This document shows positions 48,780 through 58,178 of a stretch of 64,000 bases of DNA, piece by piece. Position 1 is the stretch's first letter, and each line of letters opens with the position of its first letter. Where the stretch lies: the NCBI GenBank assembly GCA_902651635.1, contig CACRSC010001917.1, forward strand, positions 640,319-704,318, in the 5' to 3' direction. The notes below the pieces were generated by a model that was given only the letters and a program-made list of their open reading frames with translations, did no database searches and had not been told where the DNA came from. The DNA comes from Mastigamoeba balamuthi. Taxonomy: Eukaryota; Evosea; Mastigamoebida; Mastigamoebidae. Made by a program: the position numbers and the translations under genes.

Positions 48780-49661
48780 CACGTAGGAAAGCTAATGTAA
48801 CAAAAACAACGTACTGAAAGTGTGTAGAGCGTGTCCAACTGCACTCTCTGGAGGTAGTCATCATTGGGTACTATTCCCCCCCACACCACACCATGTAGCA
48901 TCGTGGCATGCCTGTCCAGACGCTGGAAACCACACCCTACAGCCACCTGCAGGTTGTCTGCAACCTGCACACAGTGTTTCTGCAGCAGCATGGCCTGCTT
49001 GTGCCTGGCCTTATCCAGCTTGTTCGTTGTTGTTTTGCGATCATACACGAGTCGAAGCTGGCAAAACAGGTCCCACATGGCTGTAGGAGTAAGTAGTATG
49101 GCTCCACAGATGGCTGGAAAGCAACATGCTGAAGTGCACGTCCTTTCTCTGTGAATAACTGCACACACAGATGACATATATGACGAGCACACGCATGGCC
49201 AGGTCATTGTCAGGGGCTGAGTCCTTGTAGCCCAGGAGAGAGCACAGAACGAGCATTAAGCTGGGCATTGTCTGCCTCAGTGCAGAAATGTACTGAGGAA
49301 ACGTGGCCTCCAGCCCTGTGGGTTCCACGGCACTCTGCTCGTGTTTCACAGCATGCACTTAAGCTGGATTCCGTCTATCGATGCCCTTGTACAGCTCCAG
49401 CTGAGTGCTGAGCCACCTGTTCTGTTGCCTGAGGTTCCTTACCTGGGCCTCGAGTGCCCTAACACGAGACAGGTCTGGGTCAACTGGATTGCCATCTGGG
49501 ATGTTGGCTGGGCCCAGTTGAGCCTTGTGCACATGCGTACTGCACTTGTACTTGCCGCGAATAGGCCAGGCGCCATCTTTGGCATCCATCTCTGCTATGT
49601 CTGCGCAGCTGTGCTGCTGACAGATATTTCTGTGCCAGTGGCAGATGACATCATTTTCCAA
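48780..49661 (-). CDS. Unknown gene with N-terminal zinc-binding-like and coiled-coil segments
   Basis: ATG at 49661 gives MENDVICHWHRNICQQHSC, a Cys/His-rich start that continues with CSTHVH, then a coiled-coil-like stretch (SRVRALEAQVRNLRQQNRW). Later exon-like stretches read FPQYISALRQTMPSLMLVL, MRVLVIYVICVCSYSQRK (about 49160-49200), and MLLQKHCVQVADNLQVAVG (about 48950-49010), ending LDTLYTLSV near 48815. Frame changes at intron-like positions imply a spliced gene. It is divergent from the plus-strand gene at 49711. Because both lie in the repeat zone, they may be parts of an undescribed mobile element. Family unknown. Confidence 0.4.
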
Positions 49662-49710
49662 AATTGTTTGGGTTGTCCTACAAGCTCCTACAAGCTGATG
49701 TCAACCATGT

Positions 49711-52467
49711 CATCTGCGCCAAGCACACCTAAGAAGGGGAAGCCCGAGGTATGCTCCCCGAGATATGTTACAGCATTCGCTTCACTCCCACTCGTTCTCC
49801 TTCTCAAGCATCCCCAGCCCACTGAGTTTGAAGTTGAATACGCCCTTTCTCAACAATTATATGTGCTGTGTTGTGCAGCATGAGTGCAAGAGGCTGGGTG
49901 TGCCTTCATCCCCTGCTCAAGCCCCTACATCACAGGCCTTAATGACATGCCACAGCTTCCTCAGCAGAGTGCTCCGAGCACGAATGGGCTGTCCTCATGG
50001 CCCTGTACCCTCAACCACGCCCTGAAGACATCACCATGGATAGCAGCACGATTCCCAAGGAAGCCAGTGCCAGAGCAGTATGCATTTCATTCTCAATTCT
50101 AATGTCTGACTCAATCGAAACAGACTGGGACATACCTGCCAGTGATCGGGTCAATGACTGTCCCATGCCTCGGAACTGGCCCCCGTTGCATGGGCCTGTG
50201 TGACGTGTACTTCTGGGACGTTTGCCACATGGAATCCAGCAAACAGGCCACATTGCTGCAGTCCGGCAGTGTGTACTGGGCCTATGTGGAGGACGAGTGG
50301 ACTCTCGTTGTTCTCCTCAACCTCATCATTCCGGTCAACACCAGAATGAAGAAGCAGTTGAACTGCCTCGTCCTCAACCCGGCGTTTTCAGTGGCTGGTG
50401 TGCAGAAGAAGAACACGGTGATCAGCATCCCCTGTGGTGCTGTAAGGCACCCTGTTGTGCTGACAGCACGGCAGTGCTTCTACATCGACTACATCCTGCA
50501 CAACAGTGAGGGCACAATCAATTTGTACGTATTTCCTCTGTCTTTCACTTGTTTTTCATTTGCTTTCATTTTTTTATGACTTTCGTTCTTCAAATAAAAG
50601 CAATTGTTCTCTTCACATTTCATGACATGTGCATCAGCATCAAAGCACATTACTCTCTCTGCCTTTTCTTACTTTATATGCCGGCAGCACAGCATGTGCC
50701 AGCGACAATAACCACCAACCCAACTGCCGACTTATAATCCCCTTCTTGTTCCAGGCCCCAGTTCTCAGTCCTGCCCATTCAGAATCGTGCGCGATTTTGT
50801 ACACACACTCGCTTATGGGCTTTCTGCTCGTTTTGTGAGGGACAGCCAATTCCGAGCTTTCCTCACAACGCACAGTGCGTTTTTTCCAAGAGACGAAAAC
50901 CACCAGCATAAAACACCTTTTTTGGGGGAATTCCTGCCCATCAGGTGCGCACCAGGCAGCAGGTTGCTGCCTTGGACCCCCGTGTGGCGAGTCGCCCAGC
51001 AGAGTGCTCTGAGCACGAATGGGCTGTCCTCATGGCCCTGTACCCTCAACCACGCCCTGAAGACATCACCATGGATAGCAGCACGATTCCCAAGGAAGCC
51101 AGTGCCAGAGCAGTATGCATTTCATTCTCAATTCTAATGTCTGACTCAATCGAAACAGACTGGGACATACCTGCCAGTGATCGGGTCAATGACTGTCCCA
51201 TGCCTCGTGACTGGCCCCCGTCACATGGGCCTGCGTAACATGTACTTCTGGGACGTTTGCCACATGGAATCTGGCAAACAGGCCACGTTGCTGCAGTCCG
51301 GCAGTGTGTACTGGGCCTATGTGGAGGACGAGTGGACTCTTGTCGTTCTCCTCAACCTCATCATTCTGGTCAACACCAGAATGAAGAAGCAGTTGAGCTG
51401 CCTTGTCCTCAACCCAGTGTTTTCAATGGCTGGCGTTCAGAAGAACACAGTGATCAGCATCCCCTGTTATGCTGAAAGGCATCCTGTTGTGCTGACAGCA
51501 TGGCAGTGCTTCTATGTTGACTACATCCTGTGCAACAGTGAGGGCACAATCAATTTGTATGTATTTCCTTTATCTTTAACTTGTATTTCAATTGCTTTCA
51601 GCATTTTTATGACTTTGCTGTTACTTTTCGTGTATATTGCTTGCTGTATGCCAGTGGCACATGCATATGCCACTGGCACATAGTTATATATGCCAGCAGC
51701 ACATAGTTATATGTCTTTGCAGCCAAACGTACCGTTATACCAGTTTCAATGAAAAAACTAAGTATGAAACAAATGCCGTTTTAAAACGACTTTTTCAGGT
51801 GTCGCTTTCACGACAGTTGAAAAAGTGTTGCTTTCGCGACAATGACGTCAAATTTGGAATTCGGGAAAACAGGAATCAATTGCTTATCGATTTGCGCATT
51901 ATTGGAATTTACGAAAATGAGAATTGCTTTCATTTTTATGTGCACATGAAAAATTATTTACACTGACTTTGTTTTTTCATATTATTCAAATGTCGTTTTA
52001 AAACGACTTTTTCACTTTTTGGTATTTTTCATGAAACTGGTAAAATGGTACGTTTGGCTGCAAAGACATATGCCACTGGCATATAACTATATGCTGGTGG
52101 CATAAAGTCTGTGCCACTGGCATATTGAAAAAGACACCAGAATAACCAATCTAACTCGCATTTCAGCCCACTGCTGCAGCAGTACAGGCAGGCAATGACG
52201 CCAAAGGCACTCAAGCAGTACAAGGACGCTGTTGTGCAGGCCTACATCAATGCCATCTCCACCCTGACCAGGAACAGGGTCATTCCGACCACGGACAAGG
52301 CAGTCCAGGCAAGAACTGACTGCCTGGAGCTGATGTACTTCACCATGCCATTCTGGGACCCAATGAAGAACACTGTACAGAATGCAATGACAACACTGAC
52401 TGCTGTTGCAGCTGAGGTATGTCGCCTCAGCCGCCTCAGTGCAAGGGAGCATGCCATGGATGGCTGA
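49711..52467 (+). CDS. Unknown spliced gene with duplicated middle section
   Basis: A first exon reads MSSAPSTPKKGKPE (about 49711-49749) with a GTATGC donor. The middle part encodes HEWAVLMALYPQPRPEDI, ARAVCISFSILMSDSIETD and LQSGSVYWAYVEDEWTLVVL, and is present twice (49962-50585 and 50997-51618). A downstream exon (about 52165-52420) encodes YKDAVVQAYINAISTLTRN and MYFTMPFWDPMKNTVQNAM, ending near 52467. The duplicated exons retain open frames, so duplication is recent or tolerated. The foldback element at 51649-52130 lies inside the last intron. No family recognised; could be transposon-derived. Confidence 0.4.
49962..50585 (+). repeat. Segmental duplication, copy 1 (~620 bp)
   Basis: Starts cagcagagtgctccgagcac and matches 50997-51618 with roughly 5% differences, including a 3-bp indel near 50409 (aagaagaac versus aagaac) that keeps frame. 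Ends near ttatgactttcg. It covers one coding segment plus part of its following intron. Confidence 0.9.
50997..51618 (+). repeat. Segmental duplication, copy 2 (~620 bp)
   Basis: Direct repeat of 49962-50585, beginning cagcagagtgctctgagcac. The two copies are separated by about 410 bp of unique sequence (50586-50996). Same orientation, so tandem duplication by unequal exchange is the simple explanation. Confidence 0.9.
51649..52130. mobile_element. Foldback/MITE-like element with long inverted repeats
   Basis: The left arm (about 51649-51765) and right arm (about 52026-52130) are inverted copies: gtctttgcagccaaacgtac at 51712-51731 pairs with gtacgtttggctgcaaagac near 52047-52066. Outer parts repeat tgccactggcata and its complement. 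The ~260-bp interior has two nearly identical palindromic boxes (gttttaaaacgactttttca at 51778 and 51993). No coding capacity. The structure suggests a non-autonomous DNA transposon. Confidence 0.8.
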
Positions 52468-52479
52468 ATGCTGTCATGT

Positions 52480-52640
52480 CAAGCAATGTAGCAGTGCATA
52501 GCAGACCCTGCCACAGCAGTGCATAGCACAATGAATGAACTATGTGGCATAGCAGAGGGTCCGCTATGCACTGCTACATATGGAGGCACTACGTGCTACT
52601 ATGCATAAAGGCGCTATGCACCGCTACATAATTGGTCAAT
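52480..52640. repeat. Cluster of quasi-palindromic GCATAGCAGA repeats
   Basis: Repeats of gcatagcaga and its complement tctgctatgc, with variants agcagtgcatagcac and ctatgcactgctac. The unit is close to self-complementary and appears again at 53565-53800, 54165-54215 and 63610-64000. Confidence 0.8.
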
Positions 52641-52768
52641 AAAATGAACAACAATTGTTAACTGCCATCAAAAGGGCAGGCAGGTCATGTTTTCACTTTT
52701 GGGAGGAGAGGAGCCCAGCCAGAGCAGCAGAAAGCGTTCAAGTTCAAGTAAGAGAAGAGGGAGAGGAA

Positions 52769-53560
52769 TCACTGAGGACCAGCAGGTGCCTGGGAAGAGG
52801 GCAACTGAGGACCAGCAGGTGCCTCAGAGGCCTGGGCGGTACCTGTGCTTCCAATTATGTCATTGATAGCATTAAGTATGGGGTCAGGGTGATGCATTCT
52901 CCTTGGCCTCTTGGGCTTTGACACTGTGCCTATTAAGCTTATGTGCTAGTAAATGATGAAAATACAGGAAAAGTACTTCTTGTTGCTGCAGTAGTTCTGC
53001 CAGATGATCTGAATGTGGTTACACACCACCTTCCTTACCAGGGGGTGTGCAGCGAACAGGGTCTGGAACTCCAGTGGCCAGACAGCCTGGATGACGTTGT
53101 TTCAGTGTCCTCTTATGTCTGACCTGTATGTAGATAAAGTCAGATGAAACGTGGTAGAGAGAACAAGAGAGAGGGGAAAGAGTTAATACCTCCACTCAGG
53201 GTGCTCCATGAACAGGGGTGATAGTTAACCTTGGTCCACTGCTCTATCTGCGAGACAATGGACCTTGCCATTATTGCAGACAGAGCAGCAGTGTAGGGCC
53301 CCCTGTCTGCAGGGAGGTTCTCCAGCTCCGGGACTTTTCAGAAAGGGTGTGTGATGAGAATAAGGAAGGAAGGGAAGAATGCTACATACCTGCCTTCCTG
53401 AGAGGCATGATGTCTAGGTCTTTGTCCTGCTGGGGTGGGGGAGGTATCACAGTGATAATTGGCCCAGTGAAGCCCTTGTTCTTGTCCTTGTGCTTCTTGG
53501 TGGGCTTAATGTGCACCGTTTTTACCTTTGAAAAAGCTGTTAAATGACATCAATAGTGGT
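52769..53560 (-). CDS. Unknown basic protein encoded by short exons within the repeat zone
   Basis: On the minus strand, exon-like segments follow one another with coding character: KTVHIKPTKKHKDKNKGF then IITVIPPPPQQDKDLDIMP (about 53520-53405, donor GTATGT), VPELENLPADRGPYTAALS and IVSQIEQWTKVNYHPCS (about 53330-53200), VIQAVWPLEFQTLFAAHPL and NHIQIIWQNYCSNKK (about 53100-52975), and KRPRRMHHPDPILNAINDI (about 52910-52850) with a Pro/Ala tail ending TGA at 52769. The start is not located. The order suggests a spliced nuclear protein; no family recognised. It lies between two clusters of the palindromic repeat and may belong to that element. Confidence 0.45.
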
Positions 53561-53564
53561 GTGA

Positions 53565-54215
53565 TAGGCAGATATCCTCTGCTACGCTGTGTAGTGGAGG
53601 GTAATTGTGTAGTGGCATGTAGCAGAAGGTCTGCTACACACTGCTACATAACAACCTCTGCTACGCTGCATAGCAGAAAGTGCTCAAGCACCTTCTACTA
53701 TGCAGCATAGCAGAGGCGGCACATAGCGGAAGGTCCACTATGCAAATAGTTCTGCTACAGTGCATAGCAGACCCTCTGCTATGCACTGAGGCAGAAGTAC
53801 CTCATGAGAAAATTATTAATCCACAGGGATTTGAACTACCATCCCCAAAGAACAAAGTAAACACTTTGTGCTTACACTTTCAATCACTATCTCATCTAAA
53901 CTATGTGTTATACTTCATGGCATACTCACAGACATTACTTAACCACAATCCAATGGAATTGATATTTAACACTCGGAAGCTCATCTTTGGTATCGTGCAA
54001 TGCAAAAACCAATTTACATTCCATTTATACACAACTTTATGCTATGTAAAAACCGGATTTAATAGCCAATATTTGATAAAATCTAGTTATGAACTTTTCA
54101 GTGTACTTGATCAAGACTGTTTTTTTGAATAGATGACTGGTATGATTAACATTGCAGAACCTCTGCTATGTACTGCTTGCTAAATGGATATCTTCTGCTA
54201 TGCTATATAGTAGAA
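53565..54215. repeat. Palindromic-repeat clusters at the left side of the composite element
   Basis: Two clusters (53565-53800 and 54165-54215) contain many copies of gcatagcagag, tctgctatgc and agcaccttctactatgcagc. The stretch between them (53810-54140) holds a plus-strand ORF end and no recognisable gene. Confidence 0.75.
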
Positions 54216-54330
54216 GGCACTGAAAACAGAGGTTAAAACGAATATTACAAACTGTTAAAATTTGAAAAAGGAAAAATCAGAAAACAGCAAAATGTAACGA
54301 AACAGAGAGAGCAATGACGAAAAAATGATG
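54190..54330. repeat. Left inverted repeat shared with 63520-63640
   Basis: gaaggcactgaaaacagaggttaaaacg and the following aaaatttgaaaaagg...aaaacagcaaaatgtaa, read as reverse complement, match 63530-63630 (tttttgctgttttccgattt ... cgttttaacctctgtttgaa). The two arms face each other around the region holding the LINE, suggesting ends of one larger element. Confidence 0.75.
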
Positions 54331-54858
54331 ATAGAAAAAAGAACATCATAATTTGAAAAGGATGAGGATGAATTTGGAGGCAGAAAAACAAGAAAAAGAA
54401 GGCAGAGATAAATGAAAAAACCCGGTTTGAATTTGAACAAAATAATCGCCAGTGATAATTGTAAAACATATAAAGAAAAACAGCAAGTGAGGAAGAGAAC
54501 CATATTGTAACAACAAAGTGATTTTATTTAGACTTTGTGTCAGTGAGAATCAGAGTGTGATGTGAGCCATTCTGATGCAGTGATGGTGTGGTATGCAATC
54601 AGCAGCAGAGAAAGAGGCACTTTATTTTCTTTCAGTAATAGGATAAAGTTTATCACCGGTGATAGAAGTTGAAGAAATATCTAGATATATTTAGATATTG
54701 CTGAAATATCTGAAGATATTTCAAATAGGTTCATTATTATAACTCACCTGCTAAGTAGCGGGTGGACTTCACTCACAGAGGAAGACTTATAAATGAATAA
54801 TATCTTTAAAATATCTTATGCGTGACGTAAACGTGACGTCATCACTAAATATCTTTGT

Positions 54859-54882
54859 CGAAAAATCGAAAATCGTCGTTTC
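54859..54882 (-). mobile_element. 24-bp LINE 3'-tail insertion with 16-bp target-site duplication
   Basis: The 24 bp beginning cgaaaaatcgaaaatcg equal the reverse complement of the extreme 3' end of the LINE at 63225-63259, allowing one extra A. They are flanked on both sides by the identical 16-bp cactaaatatctttgt (54843-54858 and 54883-54898). Confidence 0.85.
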
Positions 54883-54894
54883 CACTAAATATCT

Positions 54895-55236
54895 TTGTTG
54901 CTTAGATTTATTGCTGGCGATAAAGAATTGGTAATCATTAATGGTTTGAGCAATGCTGTCCAGTCTTCGTTAATGCTAAACTGTTTAATCGCCGGCAATA
55001 ACAATAGGCTGATTGTTGAATCTCAGGCAATAGCAGTCAAAGACAACCAGATGAAGAAGGAGAAGAAGAAGGAAGAGTCCTTCTTTACAATTGAGACAGA
55101 ACAAAAGAAGGAAGCCTCAGAGAAGAAGAAGAAGGAAAAGAAAAAGAAGTGTGATGAGCAGGCAAAGGAAGTGCGCAAGAGCATTGAGCAAAGCTGCTTA
55201 GCTGTGATGAAGGCGGAGAACAACTTCAATCAATGA
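54895..55236 (+). CDS. Lys/Glu-rich coiled-coil protein segment of the composite element
   Basis: The ORF encodes a hydrophobic start (ELVIINGLSNAVQSSLMLN), then a highly charged helix (QMKKEKKKEESFFTIETEQ; KKKKEKKKKCDEQAKEV) and SIEQSCLAVMKAENNF. The ORF begins within the right copy of the 16-bp duplication, so its natural start lies elsewhere. It is probably one exon; the next coding stretch on the same strand is 55270-55495. No homologue recognised. Confidence 0.4.
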   Translation: MLLRFIAGDKELVIINGLSNAVQSSLMLNCLIAGNNNRLIVESQAIAVKDNQMKKEKKKEESFFTIETEQKKEASEKKKKEKKKKCDEQAKEVRKSIEQSCLAVMKAENNFNQ

Positions 55237-55269
55237 CTACTTTCACTTCTCTTCCCTGATGCCATAACT

Positions 55270-55495
55270 GGTAATGTCATAAAGTCATATATCAGTATAA
55301 CACTGCTTCTTAAAGAAACCAAGGAGGCAATCGACACAAAGGGAGAGATCATTCAGCCAAAGCTGACTGGCATCGCACCAACTCTGAGTGTACTGCCGAT
55401 AACAGTCTCCTACCAAGTTGGAGACATTCCTGTAATTCTGGAGGGTGGGGCTTCCACATGGGGGATTGTTCACTGGGACCACATCAAAAACGGTA
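55270..55495 (+). CDS. Coding exon of unknown protein in the composite element
   Basis: The plus strand reads GNVIKSYISITLLLKETKE, then PTLSVLPITVSYQVGDIPV and GGASTWGIVHWDHIKNG before a GTAAGT donor at 55492. Beta-strand-like alternation suggests a folded domain. It is followed by AT-rich intron-like sequence. Downstream, about 55990-56034 plus 63275-63360 form another exon split by the LINE. Family unknown. Confidence 0.4.
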
Positions 55496-56019
55496 AGTAC
55501 CTGTTTTCTCATTTTTCCAGATTTTGATAAATTCCCGTTTTTCCATTGATTTTCGCATTTTCAGCTCATTTTTCGTGTTTAAAACACGTTTTTCTACCGT
55601 AATTTATACTACTTTTGTGATATTTTGACCATAGCAAAAACTGGGGTTTGCAAAGGGGTACTTAGAGATGCAGACTCCTTGTGAGTGGCCATGCTCACCG
55701 AAAAATCAAGTCCCGTAGCTGAATGAGGTTTGCTGGATGGGTAGTAGTTCTGAAGAAGGGGGCCCCAGATAAGAAGAACGTCTCCTGTATCTGCAGCATG
55801 GCTGTTACTTACACCCAGGAACCTGAAGAGGCCATCAATTTCACCATTTGATGAGGTGCAGTACATGTGCCTGGATGGCAACACATGGTATCTTATTGCT
55901 TCTTGCCTGGACATATAGGGTTTTATCACTGGCGATCAATCTAATGTGTGTGTAGAAGAGAGATAATGAGCGAGACTGTAGTCATGGAGATTGTGATGGC
56001 TGATGTTGTTCTCACTGAT

Positions 56020-56034
56020 AACCAGATCCTTGCA
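56020..56034. repeat. Target-site duplication, left copy (aaccagatccttgca)
   Basis: The identical 15 bp occur at 63260-63274, exactly at the other end of the LINE. They define the insertion borders. Confidence 0.95.
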
Positions 56035-56432
56035 TGAGTCTTTTTTCTCCCCCGATGGAATAAGACCCCCCCGCGCAAATCTCAATGGCGCACCACGGGC
56101 ACTGCTGCACAGCGCGGCAGTCCCGGCCCCCGGCATCGGCGACCTGGCAGATCCTAGGCCTGGCACTCATGGTCCTCACTACGGTGGCACTCACCCTACC
56201 CTCAAGGTGCCACACGGCACCCCCAGGGACCGGGACCACAATGCCAATCAGGGCAGGTAACCCCACCCGCCCCCTCCCCACACCCCACACACACGTCCAC
56301 AAACACCCCCCAGGGCTGGGCACGCCCACGGCCCGTGGAGTGATGACCCGCGGTGCCCAAGACTGAACATCAATAGAGACACCCCCCGAAACCAAAAGCC
56401 CCATACCGAAAGCCAAACCCTGCTAGCTACCT

Positions 56433-58136
56433 ATGATATCCTACGTCAAGAGCCCCGTCCCACCAAACTGTAGTGCAGATGCGGCCCTTGGCCCGCAGCC
56501 GGCACCACCACAGGACCACAGCATGAGCCCCCCGCCAGCCCCTTTCAGCCCCGACGCTCTTTCTGCGAAATTTCCCAGTCCACACCGGGAAATACTGAAG
56601 AACACGCACCACAAAATGGCAGCAAAATACACAAACGATAACACAGCACTACAAACCAGCCAACGCATGGAGAAGACCCCACCCATCGACCCCCCAGCAT
56701 CCACTGGCGCCTCCCCGCCGACTAAATGCCTACGCGAAGACACGGCCCCCAAGGACGTCGACTGCATGCAAATGGATAGCGACACCGAGAAACAACAGCC
56801 CAAAGCCTGTAGCACGCCCACAGAGGACAACGCTCCAGCCCAGAGCTCCAAGATAGACCCAATAGACGTGGAGACTCTCCTGGCCCTCATCCAAGTGCGC
56901 ATGCTGACCGAGATGGACGAACCCCGTAAACAGAAGCTCACAGAGCTGACCTGTCTGGACGAAACCGCCCTGGTTGCCCACTTCACCACGTCAACAGACA
57001 AAGCCAACATCGACCTCAGGGAGACGGCAAGAGCACCCAAGAGCCGACCGCCGACAGTATACAGCTGGGCACAGCTGGCGCAACGGACACAGCTGGCGGG
57101 AACCCGACAAAGCCCTGCCCCGGGAAAAGACCAACCCCTGCCCTCGAGCCTCCCGCACACAGCAGCACCGTGGCTGACCAAAACAGCCGCTACCTGGGGG
57201 CAAGTCGCCACGCAAAACCCCACCCAAGACGACCACTACGCTGATCCAACCCCAAGTCCGAGGACTATCGACAGCCTGTCCGGCGAACCCATAGCACTGC
57301 CAAGAGCAGTAGAGGACGCTGTGTACGAGACAGAGATGAAGAAAGCGATCACCCTAGTGGCAGGTGCCAAGTCAACAGAGACCGAAGTGCACCAGGTAGC
57401 TGCAGCGGGAATGGAGGAACTCCTAGACCTGTTCTGTGAAACATACAAAATCAATGTCACTGTGAATTCAGCCTTCGTAGAATACATCGGAAAAAACAGC
57501 ATCATGTTCCCGGCCCCCAACACGGCGGTATACCGTAAATGCCAAGAAATCAAGTTGGTGCAAAGGACAGCAGGTTTCTCTGCTGCTACCAAGTTATGGG
57601 TCCTCACGGAGGCAAAAATCCCCTTCACGGTATATGTGCTGCACACCGACAAGCACAAACCCTGTCCGAGAGAGCTCGCAGACGCATGGGCCCAACCAGC
57701 CAAAGCCCACATTATCAGCATCGAACCCCAGGCCAACGGCTGGGCGGTAATGTTCACCGATAGGAAAATGATCCTTCAGCTAGTCCACCAGACCAACAAT
57801 GACCCGCGGGCCTCAGTGCATGCAGTGGCTGCATACCAGAATAAACTGTACCCCGGTGAACTATGGAAGGTGGAACTCAATGCCCACACCTGCCTTGGAG
57901 CATCGCCGCACAATGCCATCAACCGCACCTTTGCAGATCGGCCATACGACATCACCCGGACAGGCATGAACCCGAAAGGAGAAGTCTTCCTCGTGCATGC
58001 ATGGCCCCCGATCAACGAATCTACCAACATTTGCATACCAGGCTACCCCGAAGCCATCGCCTACCCCCAGGGTACGGCCATAGCCGATACACACAGACCC
58101 ACTGACTGCACCACAAGATCACACAGACAAGTGTGA
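56433..58136 (+). CDS. LINE ORF1 protein
   Basis: An intact 567-residue ORF ending TGA at 58136. The N-terminal third is Pro/Ser/Thr-rich and disordered (PPAPFSPDALSAKFPSPHR). The region after residue 290 looks folded (VAAAGMEELLDLFCETYKI; TKLWVLTEAKIPFTVYVLH; NGWAVMFTDRKMILQLVHQ), possibly an RRM-like or esterase-free RNA-binding domain; I see no CCHC knuckle. ORF1 proteins coat LINE RNA, so RNA binding is inferred. Unlike ORF2 it has no internal stop, though it is Gln/Arg-rich enough to have acquired some. Confidence 0.8.
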   Translation: MISYVKSPVPPNCSADAALGPQPAPPQDHSMSPPPAPFSPDALSAKFPSPHREILKNTHHKMAAKYTNDNTALQTSQRMEKTPPIDPPASTGASPPTKCLREDTAPKDVDCMQMDSDTEKQQPKACSTPTEDNAPAQSSKIDPIDVETLLALIQVRMLTEMDEPRKQKLTELTCLDETALVAHFTTSTDKANIDLRETARAPKSRPPTVYSWAQLAQRTQLAGTRQSPAPGKDQPLPSSLPHTAAPWLTKTAATWGQVATQNPTQDDHYADPTPSPRTIDSLSGEPIALPRAVEDAVYETEMKKAITLVAGAKSTETEVHQVAAAGMEELLDLFCETYKINVTVNSAFVEYIGKNSIMFPAPNTAVYRKCQEIKLVQRTAGFSAATKLWVLTEAKIPFTVYVLHTDKHKPCPRELADAWAQPAKAHIISIEPQANGWAVMFTDRKMILQLVHQTNNDPRASVHAVAAYQNKLYPGELWKVELNAHTCLGASPHNAINRTFADRPYDITRTGMNPKGEVFLVHAWPPINESTNICIPGYPEAIAYPQGTAIADTHRPTDCTTRSHRQV

Positions 58137-58178
58137 GGTGAGCAGGAACAGGCGCAGGAGGCATGGCCCACTGACAGA

